Positions 1 through 7,978 of a stretch of DNA of 64,000 bases are shown piece by piece (position 1 is the first letter of the stretch; each line of letters starts with the position of its first letter). Origin of the DNA: RYN-230 sp963723595 (GTDB lineage: Bacteria > Actinomycetota > Actinomycetes > Streptosporangiales > Streptosporangiaceae); NCBI GenBank assembly GCA_963723595.1, contig CAVRRQ010000001.1, positions 62,001 to 126,000 on the forward strand, in the 5' to 3' direction. Below the pieces are notes generated by a model. The model was given only the letters and a program-made list of their open reading frames with translations, was not told where the DNA came from and did no database searches. A program made the position numbers and the translations under genes.

Positions 1-348
1 GGCGCCGTTGAAGGCCGACGACAGCCCGATGGGCATGCCGTTCTCCTGGCTGACCAGCTTGCTCGTGCCCTCAGCGCGCGCGGTGAGCGCCGCGGCGAAC
101 TTGTGCATGTAATCCGCGCGCTCGGCGGCCGTCGTGCGGCCCCAGGGGTCGTGGTCGAGAGCCCGGCGGGCGGCCTTGACGGCGCGGTCGATATCGGCGT
201 CGGTGCCCAGCGATGCGGTGCCGAGCGGCTCGCCGGTGGCGGCCTCGAGCGCCCGGTGCGTCTCGGAGCCGAGCGGGGCGACCCATTCGCCGTCGATGAA
301 GAACCGCGTGCGGTGGAGGTCAGTCTCTTGGTCAGCGGTCACGGTCAT
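1..348 (-). CDS. aldehyde dehydrogenase, N-terminal part (cut by window edge)
   Basis: NAD(P)-dependent aldehyde dehydrogenase, first 116 residues; the rest lies left of the window. The reading frame is open from the ATG at 348 to base 1 and reads MTVTADQETDLHRTRFFIDG, then EWVAPLGS, IDRAVKAARRAL and VSQENGMP, all typical of the start of the ALDH superfamily NAD-binding domain. It runs in the same direction as the AcoR-like regulator upstream. Together with the alcohol dehydrogenase at 2268 it suggests an alcohol to aldehyde to acid pathway. Catalytic residues are outside the window, so the substrate is unknown. Confidence 0.9.
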   Translation of the reverse strand, partial: MTVTADQETDLHRTRFFIDGEWVAPLGSETHRALEAATGEPLGTASLGTDADIDRAVKAARRALDHDPWGRTTAAERADYMHKFAAALTARAEGTSKLVSQENGMPIGLSSAFNGA

Positions 349-390
349 GCGGCGCTCCTCGGAAATAGACAGATAATCCGATGGTGTGCC

Positions 391-407
391 CCGGACATGC
401 GGTCCGG
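391..407. other. small hairpin between regulator and aldehyde dehydrogenase
   Basis: Perfect 6-bp stem CCGGAC / GTCCGG with a 5-base loop, lying between the stop of the regulator gene (473) and the start of the aldehyde dehydrogenase (348). It could be a weak terminator for the regulator or part of the aldehyde dehydrogenase leader. There is no T-run. Confidence 0.3.
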
Positions 408-472
408 TGTTCGGTTTCTGGACGTCTCGTGTCCCGCCGGGCAGGCGGCGGTCAGCAGCGCGTGACCAGGAG

Positions 473-2119
473 TCACCAGCAGGTGATCCGCAGCTGCCGG
501 ATCCGGGCGTAAAGCGTGGTGCGCGAGACGCCGAGTTCGCGGGCGGCCTGCACCTTGTTGCCGTCGGCGTTGCGCAGCGCCATCACGATCACATCGCGCT
601 CGGCGCGGTCCAGGGCGGCCATCGGGAGGGCCGGGACCGTGCAGCGGTACTGCTCGGGCAGGTCGGACAGGGCGATGCCGCCGGAAGAGCGGCTCGACGC
701 GGCGTGGACGATGACCGCCTTGAGCTCGCGCAGGTTGCCGGGCCACTCGTGCGCGGTCAGCGCCTGGACCGCAGCGGAGGTCAGGTGGACCGAGTCGCTG
801 GCGGCCGCCGACCGCAGCATGGAGGCGGCCAGCTCGGGGATCTCGGTACGCCGTGCCGACAGCGGCATCAGCTCCTCGCGCGTGCTGGCCGTTCCGGCCA
901 GCGTGGCCGCGCGGCCTGTCAGCCCGCTGACCGGCCCTGACGTGAAGACCAGCTGGGGGCGCGAGGGCGAGTCGACGTACTGGGTCACCAGGTCGAGCAG
1001 CTCGTCGGTGAGCAGGTCGATGCCGTCGATGCAGACCGACCCCCCGGTGCGGCGCATCGCGGCCTCGAAATCCTGGGCCCAGGCCGCCTCGCCCTCGAGC
1101 AGGGCAGCCGCCGGGCGCAGGAACTTCACGGGCAGGGCCGCCAGTTCGCGCGCCCGCCTCGTGCGGCCGGTGCCGGGCGGGCCGCACACCAGGGTCGGCG
1201 GCGCGGCGCGGGCCGGTTTCCTCACCGGGATGGTCGCCGGCGTCAGGTGGAGCCCGGGGGAGCAGGGCTCTACCCGCAGGAGCGCGCCGCGCCTGGCGCC
1301 GCTGACCCGGGTCACGGTGACCGTCACCGACTGCCCCGACTCCAGCGACAGCTTCAGGGCACACTCGTCCCTCGGCAGCGGCTCCTCCGCGAGCACCCGC
1401 AGCAGGGCCACGTCCGAGGGGCTGAGCAGGTCGGAAGCGGCCTGATTGGACATCACGATGTCCTCGCCGATGGCGAGAACGGCGCGCTTGCGGTGGCCCG
1501 AGGCCTGCTGGAAGGCTGCGAGAAGGCTCTTCTCCGAGCTCCGGCTGCCGCCGAGCAGCCGTTGCTCGATGTCGTGCACCGCGCGGGCGATGAGCGGCGG
1601 GAGCAACGGGCTGGCGGTGTCGGCCAGGGCCGAGATGTCGAGCACGCCCTCGATCCGCCGGGTGAGCGGGTGCCGGATCGGGTGTCCGTAACAGCTGAAC
1701 CGGCGCAGCACCTCGACGAAGTGCTCGTGGCCGTGGATGGTGACCGCGAGCCGGGTCTCGAAGACCGTGCCGAGGGCGTTGGTCCCGATCGTCTCCTCGA
1801 GCACGCTGGCACCCTCCCGGATGTTCAGCGTGTCAAAGCTGGCCTCAATACGGGGGTCGTCGAACCAGCGGCGGACCACCCGGCATTCGCGATCGCCCAG
1901 GATCGTGGAGTAGCCAGTGCCGGCCAGGCTGGCCTCCAGCTCGTCGAGGACCGGCGCGGCACCGAGCAGCAGCGAGCTGTTCGGGTCCATGTCGCAGGGC
2001 ACGAGCCGATCAAAGTCACCGGCCTGGTCGACCCCGGCGAGGCTGGCCCGGTGCCACGACTCGGCGATCTCCGGGCGTGCGTCCGGGGCGCCGTCCATGG
2101 TCTCCATGGCTGGACTCAT
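473..2119 (-). CDS. AcoR-like GAF/Fis-family transcriptional activator
   Basis: Regulator of about 548 residues, probably controlling the flanking alcohol/aldehyde dehydrogenase genes. The N-terminal half (about 50-200) resembles the GAF-containing sensor of AcoR-type activators. A remnant of the AAA domain follows near residue 310 with the P-loop GPPGTGRT, where the usual Lys is Arg, and no GAFTGA sigma-54 contact motif. The C-terminus is a Fis-type helix-turn-helix (DGNKVQAARELGVSRTTLYA). The ATG at 2119 is chosen because GGGGGA lies 5 bases upstream; a GTG at 2155 would add 12 residues but overlaps an inverted repeat. It is divergent from the alcohol dehydrogenase. The sigma-54-independent form is known from actinobacteria; the target genes are inferred from position. 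Confidence 0.85.
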   Translation of the reverse strand: MSPAMETMDGAPDARPEIAESWHRASLAGVDQAGDFDRLVPCDMDPNSSLLLGAAPVLDELEASLAGTGYSTILGDRECRVVRRWFDDPRIEASFDTLNIREGASVLEETIGTNALGTVFETRLAVTIHGHEHFVEVLRRFSCYGHPIRHPLTRRIEGVLDISALADTASPLLPPLIARAVHDIEQRLLGGSRSSEKSLLAAFQQASGHRKRAVLAIGEDIVMSNQAASDLLSPSDVALLRVLAEEPLPRDECALKLSLESGQSVTVTVTRVSGARRGALLRVEPCSPGLHLTPATIPVRKPARAAPPTLVCGPPGTGRTRRARELAALPVKFLRPAAALLEGEAAWAQDFEAAMRRTGGSVCIDGIDLLTDELLDLVTQYVDSPSRPQLVFTSGPVSGLTGRAATLAGTASTREELMPLSARRTEIPELAASMLRSAAASDSVHLTSAAVQALTAHEWPGNLRELKAVIVHAASSRSSGGIALSDLPEQYRCTVPALPMAALDRAERDVIVMALRNADGNKVQAARELGVSRTTLYARIRQLRITCW

Positions 2120-2148
2120 GCGATCCCCCTTCGGCTCCTTCGCCGAAC

Positions 2149-2162
2149 GTGACACCTGTCAC
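2149..2162. promoter_or_regulatory. candidate operator, GTGACA-CC-TGTCAC
   Basis: Perfect 6-bp inverted repeat with a 2-base spacer, in the 148-bp gap between the divergent AcoR-like regulator and the alcohol dehydrogenase. A related GTGAC-N5-GTCAC lies at 462-476, upstream of the aldehyde dehydrogenase. TGTCA-type dyads are typical for Fis-HTH activators; assignment to the neighbouring regulator is inference. Confidence 0.5.
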
Positions 2163-2267
2163 CATTGTGCATCACACCCCCTGAGCGGCCAGATGTCCAG
2201 TTCTTGAACACGCAGCCCCGGTGGCGGCTGTCACGGTGGACTGGTCGCAATCCTCGGAGGAGACCCT

Positions 2268-3380
2268 ATGAAGACTCAGGCCGCCGTCGTCTATGAGCCC
2301 GGCAAGCGCATCGAGATCGAGGAGCTCGACCTCGACAAGCCCCAGGACGGGGAGGTGCTGATCCGCTACACCCACGCCGGGCTGTGCCACTCCGACGTCC
2401 ACATCGCGCACGGCGACCTCGAGGCCAGGCTGCCGATGGTGCTCGGCCACGAGGGCGCCGGCATCATCGAGGAGGTCGGCCCGGGCGTCACCCGGGTCAA
2501 GGCCGGCGACCACGTCGTCTGCTCGTTCATCCCCAACTGCGGCGTCTGCCGGTACTGCGCGAGCGGGCAGCAGTCGATCTGTGACATGGGGGCGACCATT
2601 CTCGAGGGCTACCTGCCCGGCGAGCGGTTCCCGAACACCGGCCCCCGTGGCCAGTACGGCGCCATGTGCATGCTCGGTACCTTCAGCCAGTACGGCGTCA
2701 TCCACCAGAACTCCTGCGTCAAGGTCGACGATGACCTGCCCCTGGAGAAGGCCGTGCTGGTGGGCTGCGGCGTGCCCACCGGCTGGGGCGCGGCGGTCAA
2801 CACCGCGAAGGTCTCGCCCGGGCAGACCGTGCTGGTCGTCGGCATCGGCGGTATCGGGATCAACGCCGTGCAGGGAGCGCGCCTGGCCGGGGCGAAGAAC
2901 ATCATCGCCATCGACCCGCTGGAGAACAAGCGCGAGAAGGCGATGGAACTGGGTGCCACGCACAGCTTCGCCAGCACCGACGACGCGATGGAGGCGCTGA
3001 CCGACATGACCCGCGGCCAGATGGCCGACGCCGCGATCCTGACGCCCGGCCTGATGACCTCGGAAATCGTCGCGGGCGGTTTCAACGCGATCGGCAAGGG
3101 CGGCACGGTCGTGCTCACCGGCCTGAACAAGCTGATGGAGCAGAACATCGAGCTCCCCGGCACGATCCTCACGCTGTTCCGCAAGACCATCAAGGGCAGC
3201 CTGTTCGGCGACTGCAACCCGACCACCGACATCCCGAGGATCCTCGGCCTTTACCAGAGCGGGGACATCAAGCTGGATGAGATCATCACCAGGACCTACA
3301 CGCTCGACCAGGTCAACGAGGGGTACGACGACTTGCTTGAAGGCAAGAACGTGCGCGGCGTAGTCGTCCACTCGCACTGA
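2268..3380 (+). CDS. NDMA-dependent zinc alcohol dehydrogenase (class III/MDR family)
   Basis: 370-residue medium-chain alcohol dehydrogenase. Catalytic zinc region GLCHSDVHIAHGD and GHEGAGIIEEVG, structural zinc cysteines in CGVCRYCASGQQSIC, Rossmann motif GIGGIG followed by an Asp (IIAIDPLENKR). The overall sequence fits the actinobacterial NDMA-dependent branch, in which NAD(H) stays bound and re-oxidation needs an external acceptor; that branch co-occurs with mycofactocin. GGAGGA lies just before the ATG. It is followed closely by moxR and vWA genes, which may act on the enzyme. No mycofactocin biosynthesis gene is in the window. Confidence 0.88.
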   Translation: MKTQAAVVYEPGKRIEIEELDLDKPQDGEVLIRYTHAGLCHSDVHIAHGDLEARLPMVLGHEGAGIIEEVGPGVTRVKAGDHVVCSFIPNCGVCRYCASGQQSICDMGATILEGYLPGERFPNTGPRGQYGAMCMLGTFSQYGVIHQNSCVKVDDDLPLEKAVLVGCGVPTGWGAAVNTAKVSPGQTVLVVGIGGIGINAVQGARLAGAKNIIAIDPLENKREKAMELGATHSFASTDDAMEALTDMTRGQMADAAILTPGLMTSEIVAGGFNAIGKGGTVVLTGLNKLMEQNIELPGTILTLFRKTIKGSLFGDCNPTTDIPRILGLYQSGDIKLDEIITRTYTLDQVNEGYDDLLEGKNVRGVVVHSH

Positions 3381-3391
3381 GCGTCGCCACG

Positions 3392-4324
3392 GTGACGAGC
3401 TCTCCACCGGCCTCAGTGGGGTCGCAGACCCCCGTCCATGACCCCACTGAGGCGGTCGAGCGCGGCGCTGAGGCCGAACTGCTCGAGGCGGCCCTGCTCA
3501 GCGGTGCGCACGTCCTGCTCGAGGGGCCGCCGGGCACGGGCAAGTCCACGCTGCTCCGCCAGGTCGCCAGCGGGCGGAAGATCCCGTTCGTCATGGTCGA
3601 GGGCAACGCCGAGCTGACCCCGGCCCGGCTGATCGGCCACTTCGACCCGGCCCTGGTGCTGAGCAAGGGCTATGTGCCGGAGATCTTCGCCGACGGCCCG
3701 CTGCTGGACGCGATGCGCACCGGCGGCTTGCTGTACGTCGAGGAGCTGAACCGGATCCCCGAGGAGACGATCAACGTCCTGCTGGCCGCCATGTCCGAGC
3801 GGGAGATCAGCGTCCCCCGGCTGGGCCGGGTCGCGGCCGAGCCAGGCTTCGGGCTGGTCGCCGCCATGAACCCCTTCGACGCCGTGGGGACCGCGCGCGT
3901 GTCCAGCGCGCTGTACGACCGGACCTGCCGGATCTCGATGGACTACCAGTCCGCCGAGGCCGAGCAGCGGATCGTCGGCCTCCGGTCCTGTGTCGACCCG
4001 GGCTGGCGAGCCCAGGTTGTCACGCTGGTCCGCAGTACGCGCGAGCACTCCGATATCCGGTTCGGCTCGTCGGTCCGCGGCGCGATCGACATCTGCCGCC
4101 TGGCGGTCGAGCTGGCCAGGATTCGCCGCACCTCCACCGATGACTGGCACGTCGGGCTGGACGCCGCCAAGGCGTCCCTCTCCGGCCGGATCCGGTTGCA
4201 CGACGCCTGTGACCGCACCCGTGAGCAGGTGGTCACCGACCTCTACGTCGCCGTCTTCGGCCCGGAGCCTGCCGGCGATGACCACGCGGACCCGGGCCGG
4301 GAGGGGATGCCGGGGGAACGCTGA
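3392..4324 (+). CDS. MoxR-family AAA ATPase
   Basis: 310-residue MoxR-type AAA+ ATPase, a chaperone family that works with vWA proteins in maturing enzymes. Walker A GPPGTGKST (about 44-52), Walker B LLYVEELNR, sensor region AAMNPFD. It starts 11 bases after the alcohol dehydrogenase stop, so it is probably co-transcribed. The GTG at 3392 has no clear ribosome site; an in-frame GTG at 3416 lies inside a perfect 13-bp inverted repeat (3411-3452). Its stop overlaps the proposed start of the vWA gene by four bases. A role in activating the neighbouring dehydrogenase is inference. Confidence 0.88.
   Translation: MTSSPPASVGSQTPVHDPTEAVERGAEAELLEAALLSGAHVLLEGPPGTGKSTLLRQVASGRKIPFVMVEGNAELTPARLIGHFDPALVLSKGYVPEIFADGPLLDAMRTGGLLYVEELNRIPEETINVLLAAMSEREISVPRLGRVAAEPGFGLVAAMNPFDAVGTARVSSALYDRTCRISMDYQSAEAEQRIVGLRSCVDPGWRAQVVTLVRSTREHSDIRFGSSVRGAIDICRLAVELARIRRTSTDDWHVGLDAAKASLSGRIRLHDACDRTREQVVTDLYVAVFGPEPAGDDHADPGREGMPGER
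3411..3452. other. 13-bp perfect hairpin at the 5' end of moxR
   Basis: Arms 3411-3423 (CCTCAGTGGGGTC) and 3440-3452 (GACCCCACTGAGG), 16-base loop. It overlaps the first codons of the MoxR frame and lies 30 bases after the alcohol dehydrogenase stop. No T-run follows. It may be a partial terminator, an mRNA-processing site that sets the enzyme/chaperone ratio, or a protein-binding dyad. Confidence 0.55.
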
Positions 4325-5277
4325 GCCCGCCTCCCGGGGCGGGCACCCCTCCCGGTCAGGGCAAGCCCGAGTCGCGGCAGCGGAGGTCCGCGCCGCGTAC
4401 CACCGGCCGGTCGGAGCTGGCCCGGCACCCGAAATTCGCCGAGCTCTCCCCCGAGGTCGGTGAACTCGACCTCGACGCCCTCGGCTCCGCACTCGACGAG
4501 GACCCCGACGGCACCCTCACGCTCCTCGTGGAGATGTCGCACGCCACCGATGAGCGCCTGCGGGCCGCCGTACGGCGGCTCGCACCGCGGCTGATCCTGG
4601 ACCAGACCCGGCGCGGCATCCCGCGTAACCGCGGGATCGGCCGTCTGCACCCCGTGCCCGCCCGCCGGGGCGGCGACCTCGACCTGGACCGTTCGATGGA
4701 CGCGATCGTGGGCGCCCGCGCCGAGGGCCGCCAGCCCTCGCTCGACGAGATGACCGCCTCCGACTGGGCCCGCCCCGGGCTCGCGCTGTGCCTGGTCATC
4801 GATCACTCCGGCTCGATGAACGGCGCGCGGCTGACCACGGCGGCGGTGACCGGCGCGGCCTGCCTGACCCTCGCGCCGCGGGAGCACGCCGTGCTGGCGT
4901 TCGCCGCCCGGGCCCGGGCGCTCAAGCCGCTGGCCGGGTCGGCCAGCCCGGCCAGCACCATCGAGCGGATCCTCGCGCTCCGCGGCCATGGGACCACCGG
5001 CCTCGCGGGAGCGCTGCGGGCGGCCCAGGGCCAGCTGGCCGGCACCCGGGCCAGACGGCGTGTGGTGCTGCTGCTCTCGGACTGCCGGGTCACCGACGAG
5101 GTGGACGCGGTCCCGGCGGCCCGGGCCCTCGAGGAACTGGTCATCCTGGCCCCCGCCGCCGACGACGATGAGGCCCGGCGGCTGGCCCGCGAGAGCGGGG
5201 CCCGCCTCGCCCCGATCGGGTCGGTCCTCGACGTCCCCGCCGCGCTGAACAGGATGCTGGCCGATGACCGCCGCTAA
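4321..5277 (+). CDS. vWA-domain protein (CoxE/MoxR partner), probable CTG start
   Basis: About 318 residues. The C-terminal half is a von Willebrand A domain with MIDAS motif LVIDHSGSMNG, a downstream Thr in HGTTG and Asp in LLSDCRVTDE. The first ordinary start is GTG 4528, but the frame upstream to 4321 is clearly coding: nearly all third bases are G/C and it contains RHPKFAELSPEVGELDLDAL, a block that belongs to this family. No ATG, GTG or TTG exists between the in-frame stop at 4279 and 4528. A CTG at 4321 overlaps the moxR stop as CTGA, with GGGGGA just upstream. Either a rare CTG start or a lost base. It works with MoxR as a metal-dependent chaperone pair. Confidence 0.75.
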   Translation: MSPPPGAGTPPGQGKPESRQRRSAPRTTGRSELARHPKFAELSPEVGELDLDALGSALDEDPDGTLTLLVEMSHATDERLRAAVRRLAPRLILDQTRRGIPRNRGIGRLHPVPARRGGDLDLDRSMDAIVGARAEGRQPSLDEMTASDWARPGLALCLVIDHSGSMNGARLTTAAVTGAACLTLAPREHAVLAFAARARALKPLAGSASPASTIERILALRGHGTTGLAGALRAAQGQLAGTRARRRVVLLLSDCRVTDEVDAVPAARALEELVILAPAADDDEARRLARESGARLAPIGSVLDVPAALNRMLADDRR

Positions 5278-6065
5278 CGGCCCGGAGAGCCGGGTGCTGC
5301 CTCGGGGACCCGGTCGAGGATGATCCCGAACTGGTCGCCGTACGCGCTCAGCAGGGCGGCGTCGTCGGGCAGCTGCTGCTCATCGCGTGATCCACCGCTG
5401 GTCCGGATCAGGGTACGGCCACTGATAGAGATCCGGCCGTCGTCGGTGAGCCGCGAGCAGATGGTGCCGCGGGTGAAGTGGGATTGCGGTGAGGTCTGCT
5501 GCCACCAGCAGGTGGGGACGAAGTCGGCCAGCGACCGCTCGCGCCGCTCGATCCGGTACTGCGGCTCGCCGTTCCTGAGCACATCCACGTCCGCGTCGTC
5601 GGTATCAGCCAGCAGGAACCGGCCGGCTGGATCGCGCTGGCCGTCCCGGTGGTCGAGGAGCAGCGGGAAGACACTGTGATTGCCGAAGCCCACGTCGGCC
5701 AGCCACGGGCCGCTGCCATCGGCGGGCCGTACGATCAGCGCCAGGTGGTCAAACGGGGGCCCGGGCTGGCCGTTGGCGTAGACCCGCGCGGCGACCCGTT
5801 CGACGTGAGCGCCCAGGGCCTGCAGCAGCAGCGCGAAGGCCCCGTTGAGCTCATAGCAGAAGCCTCCGCGCCGCCTGTTGACGATCTTGCCTGTCAGGTC
5901 GTCCTCGTCCAGCGAGATGGGCTCGCCAAGGTGGATGCTCAGGTTCTCGAACGGCACGGCGATCTGGTGGGCCCGGTGCAGGAGGCGCAGCGTGGCCGCA
6001 TCGACTACCTGCGGACGCGTGACCTCGAGACGGCGCAGATACGCAGCGAGAACCCTCTCGTCCAT
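5274..6065 (-). CDS. nat: arylamine N-acetyltransferase
   Basis: 263-residue acetyl-CoA:arylamine N-acetyltransferase. The Cys-His-Asp triad is visible: RRGGFCYELNGAF (Cys), FDHLALIV (His) and WLADVGFGN (Asp). Usual length is about 270-280. The start MDERVLAAYLRRL at 6065 fits the family N-terminus better than the longer frame to 6140. It is convergent with the vWA gene; the two stops overlap (5274-5277). It is divergent from the TetR regulator. Confidence 0.9.
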   Translation of the reverse strand: MDERVLAAYLRRLEVTRPQVVDAATLRLLHRAHQIAVPFENLSIHLGEPISLDEDDLTGKIVNRRRGGFCYELNGAFALLLQALGAHVERVAARVYANGQPGPPFDHLALIVRPADGSGPWLADVGFGNHSVFPLLLDHRDGQRDPAGRFLLADTDDADVDVLRNGEPQYRIERRERSLADFVPTCWWQQTSPQSHFTRGTICSRLTDDGRISISGRTLIRTSGGSRDEQQLPDDAALLSAYGDQFGIILDRVPEAAPGSPGR

Positions 6066-6225
6066 CACGCTCCTGACGCCGGCGCTGCTCACGCGGCCCG
6101 GCCCGCAAGGCCAGCCGATGACACCAGCATCTATGTTCAAGAGGGCTTTAAGTCAAGTCCGACCTGCGCTGCCTGCTCGCCGTGGGCACGAGCCGTTGAC
6201 TTCGGGGGGCCGGCTCGGTAGATTC

Positions 6226-6238
6226 CTAACTATGTTAG
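6226..6238. promoter_or_regulatory. operator overlapping the tetR start codon
   Basis: Inverted repeat CTAAC-TAT-GTTAG spanning the ATG at 6232, followed by another CTAAC half-site near 6246. It sits in the AT-rich gap between the acetyltransferase and the TetR gene. Autoregulation by the encoded TetR protein is the simple reading. With no ribosome site visible, a leaderless transcript is likely. Confidence 0.6.
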
Positions 6239-6828
6239 TTAAACCTAACCGCGATCGGATTGCCGAACGACGTTTGGCAACGCGGCGGGAGATCCTGGAT
6301 GCGGCCTGGCAGCTGGCCCGGGAACAGGGCCTGGCCCAGGTGACCCTGCGGGACGTCGCCGCGAGGGTGGGCATGCGGGCGCCCTCGCTGTACTCGCATT
6401 TCGAATCGAAGACCGCGATCTACGACGCGATGTTCGGCGACGCCTGGACCGAGTGCCTGATGGTGATGCGCGCGGCCGCAAGTCGCCTGCCGCGCTCAGC
6501 CCGGGAGGCGATGAAGGTGATAGCCCGCGCGTTCTTCGACTTCTCCGCCAGCGACCTGGCCCGTTACCAGCTGATGAATCAGCGCACGATCGTCGGCTTC
6601 GAACCGAGCGCAGAGTCGTACGTGCCGGCCGTGGCCACGCTGGACGTTGTCCGGGTCTGCCTGGCCGAGCACCACGTCACCGGGCAGCCCGACATCGATC
6701 TCTTCGTGGCCGTCGTCGGCGGCCTGATCGACGCCCAGCTGGCCAACGACCCTGGCGGCGATCGCTGGAGCAACCTGCTGGACCGGGCCATCGACATGCT
6801 CGCCGACAACCTGGGCCTCCAGCCCTGA
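6232..6828 (+). CDS. TetR-family transcriptional regulator
   Basis: 198-residue TetR repressor. The N-terminal helix-turn-helix reads TRREILDAAWQLAREQG, then TLRDVAARVGMRAPSLYSHF. The C-terminal ligand domain starts near residue 75. The ATG at 6232 is chosen because the DNA-binding domain begins about 20 residues later and an operator-like dyad overlaps it. The next two genes follow closely on the same strand (15 and 63 bases) and are probably co-transcribed. Confidence 0.9.
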   Translation: MLVKPNRDRIAERRLATRREILDAAWQLAREQGLAQVTLRDVAARVGMRAPSLYSHFESKTAIYDAMFGDAWTECLMVMRAAASRLPRSAREAMKVIARAFFDFSASDLARYQLMNQRTIVGFEPSAESYVPAVATLDVVRVCLAEHHVTGQPDIDLFVAVVGGLIDAQLANDPGGDRWSNLLDRAIDMLADNLGLQP

Positions 6829-6843
6829 CCGAAGGAGATCACC

Positions 6844-7614
6844 ATGGCCACCGAGCTGACGGTCCGCTCTGCCGCGAGGCCTCGCGTCCGCGTGCTTGAC
6901 CGGGACGTCGCGATGACCGCCGCGGCCACCGAGTACGCGCGGGTCGGGACGCTGTTCGGCAGCATCCCCGCCGGCCAGTGGGACCTGCCCACCGAATGTC
7001 CGGGATGGGACGTGCGGGCGGTCGCCGGCCACGTCCTGGGAATGGCCCAGATGATCACGACCGTGCCCGAACTCGCCCGCCAGCAGATGGCCGCCCAGAA
7101 AGGCGCGAAGAAGACCGGTACGGAAATGATCGACGTGCTCACAGCCCGGCAGATCGCCAAGAACGCCGACCTCGGCCCCGACGGCGTCACCACCGCGATG
7201 CAGGCCATCGGCCCGAGGGCCGCCCGCCGGCGCCGCAAGATGCCCGCCTTCATCCGAAGCCGCACCATGCCCGGCACCCAGACGGTCGGCGGCGCGCAGG
7301 AGCAATGGACCTTCGGATTCCTGTTCGACATCATCCTGACCCGCGACCCGTTCATGCACCGCCTCGACATCAGCCGCGCCACCGGAATCCCGATCGACGC
7401 CACCCACGGGCACGAGGGCGTGATCGTCAACGATGTGGTCCGTGAATGGGCCGCACGCCACGGCCAGCCGTACACCCTGAACCTGTCCGGACCAGCCGGC
7501 GGGATCTGGGGCGGTGACGGTGACCGGATCACCATGGACGCCTTCGACTTCTGCCGCGCAGTCTCCGGACGGGGACCGGCAGCCGGGCTGCTCAGCCACC
7601 AAGTCCCCTTCTAA
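6844..7614 (+). CDS. maleylpyruvate isomerase-like/DinB-fold mycothiol protein
   Basis: 256 residues, DinB-like four-helix protein of the actinobacterial maleylpyruvate isomerase family. Features include LPTECPGWDVRAVAGHVLG (the conserved PGW..R....H segment) and a second metal-ligand region LFDIILTRDPFMHRLDI. These proteins use mycothiol or are of unknown function. GAAGGAG lies upstream of the ATG. It is in the TetR operon. Confidence 0.8.
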   Translation: MATELTVRSAARPRVRVLDRDVAMTAAATEYARVGTLFGSIPAGQWDLPTECPGWDVRAVAGHVLGMAQMITTVPELARQQMAAQKGAKKTGTEMIDVLTARQIAKNADLGPDGVTTAMQAIGPRAARRRRKMPAFIRSRTMPGTQTVGGAQEQWTFGFLFDIILTRDPFMHRLDISRATGIPIDATHGHEGVIVNDVVREWAARHGQPYTLNLSGPAGGIWGGDGDRITMDAFDFCRAVSGRGPAAGLLSHQVPF

Positions 7615-7677
7615 AGCACGCCAGCACCAACGCAGGCGCTCCGCAAGCAGGCCTACCCAACCCAGCAGGAGAACTCA

Positions 7678-7950
7678 ATGGCAATCGCAGTCCTCTTCCA
7701 TCCCGGATCCCTCACCGTGGCGCAGTACGACGAGGCAATAAAGGCCCTCGACGAGGCCGGTGCTGCGCGCCCGGCCGGCCGGGCTCACCACTCCTGCTTC
7801 GGTCCCGACGACGATCTCCTGGTCTACGAGGTATGGGAGACAGGACAGGCCTTCGAGGAGTACGGCGAAACACTCATGCCGATCCTGCAGAAGGCCGGGA
7901 TTAACCCCGGCACACCCGACGTCACGCCGATTTACAACGTGATCGCCTGA
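7678..7950 (+). CDS. small dimeric alpha/beta-barrel protein
   Basis: 90 residues beginning MAIAVLFHPGSLTVAQYDE, with a core HHSCFGPDDDLLVYEVWET. The pattern matches short ferredoxin-like monooxygenase-fold proteins that act on small ligands. AGGAG precedes the ATG. Probably the last gene of the TetR operon. The reaction is unknown. Confidence 0.75.
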   Translation: MAIAVLFHPGSLTVAQYDEAIKALDEAGAARPAGRAHHSCFGPDDDLLVYEVWETGQAFEEYGETLMPILQKAGINPGTPDVTPIYNVIA

Positions 7951-7978
7951 CTTCCGGCAGCCCTGCGTTTGGATGGGC

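Noticed and set aside
2172..3407. 411-residue open frame antisense to the alcohol dehydrogenase
   Set aside because: Shadow of a well-conserved gene; no domain or ribosome site.
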